A stretch of 64,000 nucleotides of DNA from Polynucleobacter sp. HIN5 (lineage in GTDB: Bacteria > Pseudomonadota > Gammaproteobacteria > Burkholderiales > Burkholderiaceae), in NCBI RefSeq assembly GCF_030297555.1, contig NZ_AP028136.1, positions 1,364,001-1,428,000 on the forward strand, in the 5' to 3' direction. Within the stretch, counting starts at the first letter, position 1; the number at the start of each line of letters is the position of its first letter. The notes beneath the pieces are model-generated. The model did no database searches. It was not told the DNA's origin and was given only the letters and a program-made list of their open reading frames with translations. Position numbers and translations under genes: made by a program. Below are positions 48,401-57,400 of the stretch, in pieces.

Positions 48401-51400
48401 TTTGTAAAGTTGCCCGACCCTGCCATGATGCCGCCATAGGTTAGGGTGGTGTCGCTATCGGTCGAAATGGTCCCCCCTGAGGATCCAATGCTGATGCCGC
48501 GATTGGCGTGAAGCGTAAAGCTGGTTGTCGTTTTTAAAGTGCCACCATTAAGCGTAAGAAGACCAGCCGTAGCAGATGCAGGGGCTGCGCTTAAGTTGGC
48601 ATCGGCACTAATGGCTAAGGTACCGGAATTCACCGCTACCGTTCCCGTAATGGCATTCGAAGTATTTGAAAGAGTTAAAACACCCGCGGCATTACCGGCA
48701 AAAGTTAGGGTGCCGCTCACGGTCCAAGCGGCAGTCTGCGTCACTGCAGAGCTGGTGGTATTTGCACTATTAATCGTAAGTGCTGCCGCAGTGACGCTAG
48801 GTAGAGCGAGTGTCGCTGTACCGGTGTAAATCGTTACATTACGGGCGCTAGAACTTAGCGTTCCAAGACTAATCGTGCCATTTCCTGCAGTAGCCGGAAT
48901 ACCAATGGTGCTGCCATTAGCTGCATTACCTTGTGAATCCAAAATCGTAGTAGTTGCCCCGGTCGTTAGCGTGCCTGTCACCGTTTGATTGCCAGCCGTT
49001 ACGATCCGATCGGCGCTGCTACCAAGAGTGAGTGAGCCGTTAACAGTTAAACCAGACAGCGGTTTTAAACTGCCCACAGCACCATTCATTTGAATCAATC
49101 CACTGCCAGTGGTTACGCTTAGAGATGCGAGTGCTTTATTGGTCTGTTGAATGTAATAAACATTACTATAGGCATTGGGTAAGTCGTTCCAAGTTCCAGT
49201 AGCATCAGACCGAATCTGGGCGACGTATTCTCCGTAATTAGTACCATTGGGCTCGCCTGGGAACCAATTGGTATAGAAACCGGATACGGCGCCGGTGCCC
49301 TGTGTGAAAAAATGGGTATACCCGTTGGAATTATTAGCGGCAGGTCCAACCACCCAAGCCCAAATATTTCCGGTGGTGGAACCTGGCGTTGCAACCACGT
49401 TGGTTAATGAGCCAGTGCATTGAGCAGCCGTACTGCACAACTTTCTAGCGCCAATCCAATACATGGCAGAAACGCCTCGAGAAGCCGTTCCATAGGTTAA
49501 TAATGCATTTTGAAGTGCTGAAGTTGGGGTGGCTAAAAATGTACCGCCAACGCTGGTTCCCAGATCTGCTGAAGTTGCACCATTAATTGCATTGCTCCAC
49601 GAACTCGCTACTCCCATAGCGGTATAGGTGTCACCGGAGTCAACCCGCCCACCAAAAGTAATCGTTCCCGATCCTGTGGTTGAGACTGTCAAGCCAGAAG
49701 CATTAGCAATTAAGATATCGCCATAAAAATTAATATTACCGCCCGTCGAGGAGACTGTTTGCGATGCCCCTGCGGCCGCAAAGTAGGTTCCCTTTGAGTT
49801 GGTGGTGCCATTTCCACCCAGTCTAATTGCCCCCGACGTAGTTGAAATCACGGTTCCTGGTGCAAAAATTTCTAGCGCGTTATTCGCCCCTGGCTGTAAG
49901 GTCAACGTTCCGGTGGTTGTGGCAACACTGCCCAAAGCACCAATCACAATTTGACCGCCACTCACGGTAACTCCAGAATTAGCACTAATCGCTGCGTTAA
50001 TGGTGGTGACATTGGCAGATCCATCAGCAGCATTTTGTGTCAAGGTCACAGTTCCCGCGGTGATTCCTGAAATTGAACCGACCGTGCCGATGCTTAAATT
50101 ATTGGAGTAACTTAGACTAAATGATCCAGAACCAACACTAGCCGCAATGGTTCCAATCACATTTGAAGCATTAGTCAAGCTATAGGTGGCATTACCATTA
50201 AATGCCACGCCCGCTCCCGTAGTAACCAAACCAGCCACCGAGGTATTCCCGGCAAATTGCACATAGCCACTCGTGGCTGTAATAGCGCCATCCGAATAAA
50301 TAGCGCGGGTTGCGCTTGGCCCAGTCACACCGGTCGAAGAATTTGCAGCGGCATAAACAGGAGTTGCTGCGGTAGCGGCATTAATAATGATTCCGGAACC
50401 AGAAGATGCGGCATCTAGTGCGGCGCCCTGGAAAGTAATATTTTGACTCGCACGAATGGTTGTCGTTGAATTTTGATAGTAACCGTAGTAACTCGTACTA
50501 CTTGCACCGGTATAAGCAGAAACTACAATACTTCCAGCAGTCGAACGAATGGTGTCGGTCACCCCAGCACTGAGGTAAACGCCATGCTGGGTTGTTGCAT
50601 AACCAATTAAATTAACATTACCAGCTGCTAGTACGCCACTTTGCGAAGTATCAAAACTAATGCCGTTAATTCCCGCACCACTAACAGTAATATTTCCTGT
50701 AGTGGCCGTTAAAGATTGACGAGCATAAACGGCAAACCAAGTTGTATTGTTATTAATCCCTTGAATCGTAATATCACCAGTATCTGCCGTCATTCCATTT
50801 GAACCGCTGCCCGCAGAATCGAGCCAGACGCCAATTCCCGGTAAATTAATTCCGCTTAAGGTGACGTTGGTTCTGGCGCGAATTGTGTTGTGATCACTGT
50901 AAACGTAAATACCAGCAGCAATTAAATTCGTCGTAAAGTTTGCAGCTGTATACCGTCCATTGGCATATCCGGTGAGGCTCACCGAGCTGTTGTAGCTGCG
51001 AATCGTCGTGGTAGTTGACCAAATATTAATTCCATGATTAGCGCCAAAGCTTGAATTTAGACCAGCGGGTGCAGCGTCCCCCGTGATGCTCACAGCACCG
51101 TATGAGTGAATATTGGCGCCATCAAAAATGGCCACTCCAGCCCCCGAATCCGAAGCACTGGTACTGCCATAGCCCGCGTACAGGACGGCACCGCTCATAC
51201 TGACACTACCACCGCTAGTTGGCGCCGTTTCAGTTAAAACGGTCGATGGATTATTGACCGCCAAGAGATTACCGCCAGTAAAGTAAATCCCCCACAACTT
51301 CCCAGAAGCTTCCATAGCCGCATTCGCTGTAGCATAACCACTGGGCGATGCAGTCAGCGGATTAGCCGCTCCCGTAATCGCCGAAGAAATATTTGTGCGC

Positions 51401-54400
51401 GCCGTGCTAATAGCCGTATTGGCACTTGTATATGCGTCCCCAGAATTCGTAGACAGTGAGGCGCCCTGTAGAACAATATTACCCGCTGTCGCAACAATAT
51501 TAATACTGTCGCTATCTAAATACACTCCGACCTCATTGGCGCTATAGCCTGATAAGGTTACATTTCCAGTGACTGAGCGAATCGTGCCACCGCTTGCATT
51601 TGTTAATGTCGGTCCAGCCGAAGTGACATAAATCCCCTGGCCTCCTGAAGCTCCGCCATAGCCAATCACATTTGCATTACCCTGGGCGCTGATGTAACCA
51701 TTGTTGTTATCAAAACTAATTCCACCCCAAGGACCGACACCAACCAGTGTCACATTCCCCTTACCAGCACCCGTACCATTAGCAATAATCGGGGCGCGCA
51801 CATAGAGCGCATAATGATTCCAGCCACTGGCATTATCACTAATGAAGTTTGCTATGATATTTCCGGTATCCGATATCCAACCGCATGAGGCGCTACAGCT
51901 ACCCGCAGTATGAACATAGGTCCCGCCAGTACCCACCCCATTGATCACTAAATCGTTGTACGCCTGAATTAACGGTGTGGAATTGATAAACCACATTGCT
52001 CGTGAACCAATCACATTTAGATTCACATTCCCCGCAGTCGAGCGAATGATCGACGAACTACCATTGAAGTAAAGAGCGCCATTGGCTTGCGACGGGGCTT
52101 GATTGGCATAGATCGACAAATCGCCTGAGGAGCGCAAGATTGTGCTGCCCTCCATATACAAACCACCACCACTGGAAGTAGATGATCGCGCAGTAATCGA
52201 GAGAGTCCCTCCCGTTGACTCAATTAAATTACTGGCACGCAACACAAATGCCCAGCTGTCATAGGCTATTGCGGTAATCGATAAATTACCGCTCGCAGTG
52301 ATTTGACTGCTGTTTCTTGTCTCCAGGCCATAACCTCCGGTCACCGAAGCGGTGGAAGTCACCGTTAATGTGCCGTTGGTGGAGCGCAAAATACTGCTGG
52401 TATCGAGATACATTCCGTAAGCCGCTCCCGTGGAGCTAATGGTGGAATTGCCATACCCCGATAAAGTGCTGCTTGTGCCAAGATAAATACCCTTTTGCGA
52501 GCTTGATGTGGCGGTAACGCTTAGGGTTCCATTGGTCGAGCGCAAAATAGCATTCGATTCAAGATAAAGACCCTCATAGGAGTTACCGGTGACGTTGAGC
52601 GTAGCATTTCCGGAACTGGAAATAACACTGCTGGCATCTTGATAAAGACCATAAGTACCCGAACTGCTTGCCGTTGCAGTAATGCTCACGGTACCAGCTG
52701 ATGTGGTTAGTTGGGGCGTACCAATGAGCCACATCGTTGCTCCTAAAGTCGAGGTGGCAGTAATCGTGATATTGCCCGTCACCGTCACTCGGGTCGAATT
52801 ACCGGCAATCACAAAACCCCGCGTGCCACCCGTCGCATTGACGGTTAAATTACCACCCACTGTCAGTAATACGCGCCTTGCCGCTGTTGCAAGAACAGCG
52901 CCATCGTATAAATCGTAACCAATTGATACAGCCGGATAGTTGCCGCTTACCGCATTATTGGTTCCTGTAAGGGTTAAGTCACCACTCGTAGTTAACGTGG
53001 AATAGGCATCAAAACGAATTCCCGAAAATAATGTAGTGTTCCCAGATGCAGGAGTGCCTGAAATCGTAATGGCACCAGTACCGCCCGAAATAGTTGTACC
53101 CGTTGTTCCGCTTGGTACAAAAATAACGCCATTCCAGCCACCGGTTCCAAGACCCGTAATTGAAATTGTTCCCGTGCCTGAAGTTGATATGGTCGCGCCA
53201 AAGGTTTTAATCCCATCGCCGGCGGTGCCCGCCGTGGAGTTACCGCGACCGAACAAAGTAATATTTCCACCGCCGGCATTCAATGTTGCAGAAGCAATAG
53301 AAATTCCCATTGAGGCTAGTGGATTATTGTTTCCGATGGCATAACCATTCGCGCAGGAATAGGTCGCCGCGCAAGTACCACTCGGATCGTCAGCGCCACC
53401 TCGAATCGTGATGTTACCGCCAAAGGTGGTGATGTGATCCCCGCTCTCAATATTGACAGCTCCAAGACTTGTTTTGTCAACATTCGAATACAAATTGACG
53501 TTTAAAGCATTACCACTTGAACCACTAATCGTGTTTTTGATTAATACATTCCGTGAGGCAAAGAGAGATAGGGTGGTGCCATTTCCACTGGAGGTCAGAG
53601 CGCCATTCACTGTAATGTCTTTAGCAGCAGCATAGGTACGAATCAATGTATCGCCGCTGATCGAACTTGCATTTAGTGTCAAAGACTGGTTAGTAACAAT
53701 AGTCCCCGACGCATTAGTTAAAGTAAGGTTGACAATCTCATTACTTGAATTGTTAAGCGTTGCAGAGGGATTACCTGAACAAGTACCGCATTTGCCTAAA
53801 ATTAGATTTTTAGCATTAATGCTGCCATCAGCTGCTGTAGCTTGCCCAATGGTAGTTCCTGCTAGTAACTCAAGGGTTCCATTCGGTAAGTTGATTGACT
53901 TATTTCCAGTACCATAAAAGTAAATTGATGTGCCCGCTTCAAGCGTCAGTTTATTAGTCGTAGTGGAGTTGATGTAATAGTTACTAATCCCAGACCCTTG
54001 CCAAGCCCCTACATCAATAAGTCCTGTCGCAACCACTCTTACGTTTCCTGAACTGAGTGCAGTAACGATGGTATCCGTTCTAAGGACGGTAACGCCTGGA
54101 TAGAAAACGCCGTCGACCGTTGGACCCCGATCTCTAGTATCTGCCCCAGAAACAATTATTGGTGCTAGTGGATTTGCTGTCAGGGCTGTATACGTCGTGG
54201 TTCCGGAAGTCGTATAGTTATAACCAGACCAACTTGGGTCTCTAATCCATAAATGTTCAGGATCAAGCAGCCACTCACCATTAATACCATTTACTGCTTT
54301 GGTGGATACTAAAACATGATTACCAAGTTGTAAGAATCGGCTGGAGGTTTCAACTTGACCACCATTACCACCAGTTGTACCGCCCTTAGCAAAAATGCTG

Positions 54401-57400
54401 CCATCAACTTTTGTTAGTGCGTTTTGATTGTGGATATCGCTCCACAAAACTACTTTACCGCCATTGCCATCAATAACAGCACTCGCATCAATCAATGCGC
54501 CGCGATTCATGGTGACTGTTGTCGCTTGAAATACACTACCAGCGCCCTGCCAATCACCGCCTACTAATACAGAGCCGCCGCCAAAGTCACCAGTGGCATC
54601 AATAATTGAATTCGAATCAAGAAGAATATGTTTTGCGGTTAATTGAACTGTTCCGCCAACAGTTGCACCGATTGAGTAAATGGTGCTATCAAAATTTAGA
54701 TGGCTTGAATTTGCAGAAATTTCAATCGTGCCTCCACGACCACTGCCGCCATTCGTTTGGATGAGTGAGTCGTAGAGATTAATATTGCCCGCACGACTCA
54801 AAACACGAATAGATCCACCATCGGTGGTGCCATTGGCTTGTAATTGGGCACTGTTGATTTGCAAATGATTCTCAATATCGACATTAATCGTGCCGCCGGG
54901 ACCCGCACCCCCATTGGTTTGGATCAATGTTGCAGTATCAAGTGTTGCACTATCGGCAGAAATGGCAACAGAACCTCCACTGCTTCCATTGGCAGTTGTG
55001 GTTCCCGCTAAGTTGATTTGATTTCCGGTAAATGCAATCACGCCACCCGGCCCATTATTGCCATGCGCCTGTATTAAAGACCCATTTTGGGTGTTAATTT
55101 GTGGTGCAGAAAAATTAATTGCACCACCAGTTGTGCCATTCGCACGAATCTCTGCACTACTTGTCACAGTAATGTGTTGTGTTGCGAACAAATCAATCAC
55201 ATTGCTGTGTGTGTTGGTGATATTCGCATCATTCGCAGCAATCGTGGCATACACAATCTCATTGAGATCGAATGTGTTGTTTTGTTGGGTGAGGTATTGC
55301 GGTAGATCTTCACGCCGCACGACAGTACCATTGATGGTGAGTGCAGTCGATGTGGTATTGCTTGATGTATTGGTGTTCGTTTGTGTAGTAGATAAACGCC
55401 CCGAGATATACAGCGCTTGCGCTAAGAGCTCAATCGCCGCACGAATGCTGTTGCTGCTATTACTTGCACCTCGTGCAGTGATATTGCCATTGGCATAAAT
55501 CGTTTGTGCTTGTACGGTCACTTGATTGACATCAATACTTGTGCCTACGTTCAGGTATGCAATCGAGCTATTGATGATGACGTTTAGGTTTGCACCACTG
55601 ATGTTGGCATTGAGATTAAAGATACCGGATGCAGTAAGCGTTAATGTCGTGAGTGTTGTACCTTCTTTGAGAATGTCTGCGCCACTGGCGAGCGTTAAGC
55701 TACCAGAGCCGTTTTGGGTACAGCTGCCTAAGCTTGGGCAGGTATTGCCGTTCACGGCAATGCTCACGTTGTTGTTGGTAAGTGCGGCAGAAATGACATT
55801 CGCGGCCGTGCGATCAATCGTGAGATCAATCGGGTCTAAGAGCCAACGACCAGCTTGACCTTTGGCTGCATTGGTTTGAACAGTAAAGGTTTTACCTAAG
55901 AGCACTTCACCTTTAGAACTGGTTTCAATAAAGCCACCGTTACCACCATTCTTACCACCGAGTGCTTGTAAGAGTCCAGCCACGGCAGTTTTGGTTTCAC
56001 TCCAAATCACAATCGAGCCACCATTGCCGGTGTTGGTTGCCGATGCATTAACACGTGCACCGCTTTCAATCGTCACGGTCTTGGCAATTTGCTTGGCATC
56101 ACTACTCGCTTGTGCTTTTGCAAGCGCTGCTGCTTGGAGTTGATCTAAGCGTGATGTTTGTGTTTGTGTTTGTGATTGTGTTACTGCTGTAGTTGCAGTT
56201 ACAGAGGAAGATGCAACTGCAGTGGTGTTCGCAGTGTTGCTTGCAATATTGTTTGTTGCATTATTCGCAGCGGCACTCGCTAACTGTGTTTGGATTTGTA
56301 CTTGTGGTGCGCTCGTGGTGTTTGTGGCAATCGTTTTGCCTACACCGATTTCAATTTGACCACCACCGGCTTTGCCGGTTGCCGAGGTTACTGAATTAGC
56401 GGCAAGCGTGATGTTTTCACCCACGATATTGATCTGACCACCGGTGCTGTTCTCGCCCTTGCCATTAGCGCTGACTCTGCCCGCTTGCGTGACGTTGGCG
56501 GCGACGAGTTCGATCACACCGCCGTTATCAACCATATTACTAGAAGTAATGACTCCTTTATTGTTTATAACCGAATTCATCAGGTTTCTGGCAGATCCGG
56601 CGGCAACAATGATTAAGCCGCCCTTCGTCTCGACCACCCGCCTGTTCTCGATCAAGGCGTTATAGGTAGGGATGTCCACGGACACCCGCATTAAGCGATC
56701 CCCCCGAAAATCCAGGGTAATTTGCTCGCCCGCGGCCATGGCAATGGCGTTATTGGGACCTTTTTGGGCCAATAAATAGCCTTCGTTACGGACCTCGGGC
56801 GCCAGGAGAGCTATATAGCCATTGGGGTCATTGGTACTAATGGTGCCTTGGTTATGGACTTTTCCCTTGCCATTGCCAGCATAGGTGGATTTACCCTCCA
56901 TAAAGTCCTTATTGGCCATATCCATGGTGGTGGCGACCACTCCGGCCGCATTGATTTGAGCACCCTTACCAAAGGTTACGCCGTTGGGGTTGACCAAGAC
57001 CACTTGACCGTTGGCTTTAAGTGCACCATCGATCACGGATGGGCTCGCACCAGTGCTGACGCGATTGAGAATAACTGCACTACTGTTCGGTTGATTAAAG
57101 TTCACCTGCGCATTGCTGCCGACATTAAACGAGTCCCAATTCACCACTGCGCGTTGCGAAGTTTGATTGATGTTCATCGTTGCCGAAGTAGCATTCGATG
57201 TTTGCGAAATCGTTGCCGATCCAGCGACAACTTTTCCGCCGGTGGGAAGTGTATTTGGATTATTTTGCGCGATCGCAAAATGCGTTTGTGAGCCGATTAA
57301 GAAAACAACAAAAATTTCTTTTTGGAGTTTTTTGGAAATCGAAATCGATGAAGTGAAATTTGTTACTGAGAATGAATGACTACTATTTGAAGAAAAAAAG

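Larger units (their letters stand above)
42860..48420 (-). repeat. N-terminal block of autotransporter-associated strand repeats (PATR block I)
   Basis: The same G(T/S)L(T/I)LSG.NTY(T/S)G.TT(V/I).AGTL unit as in block II recurs here, with LDIRN(V/I)SVGAEAFTINGGTL composites. The two blocks sit some 7,500 residues apart in the protein. A LamG-like module and a YDG/MBG-like stretch are embedded. Confidence 0.85.

Noticed and set aside
7697..56665. Dozens of plus-strand open frames within the giant gene, some of several hundred codons (for example 22700-23737, 24590-25378, 25655-26563, 14510-15169).
   Set aside because: They are complements of the Thr/Ser/Gly/Ala-rich codons of the giant gene, give Val/Pro/Leu-rich low-complexity products that repeat whenever the tpsA repeats do, and have no recognisable domains or ribosome binding sites.
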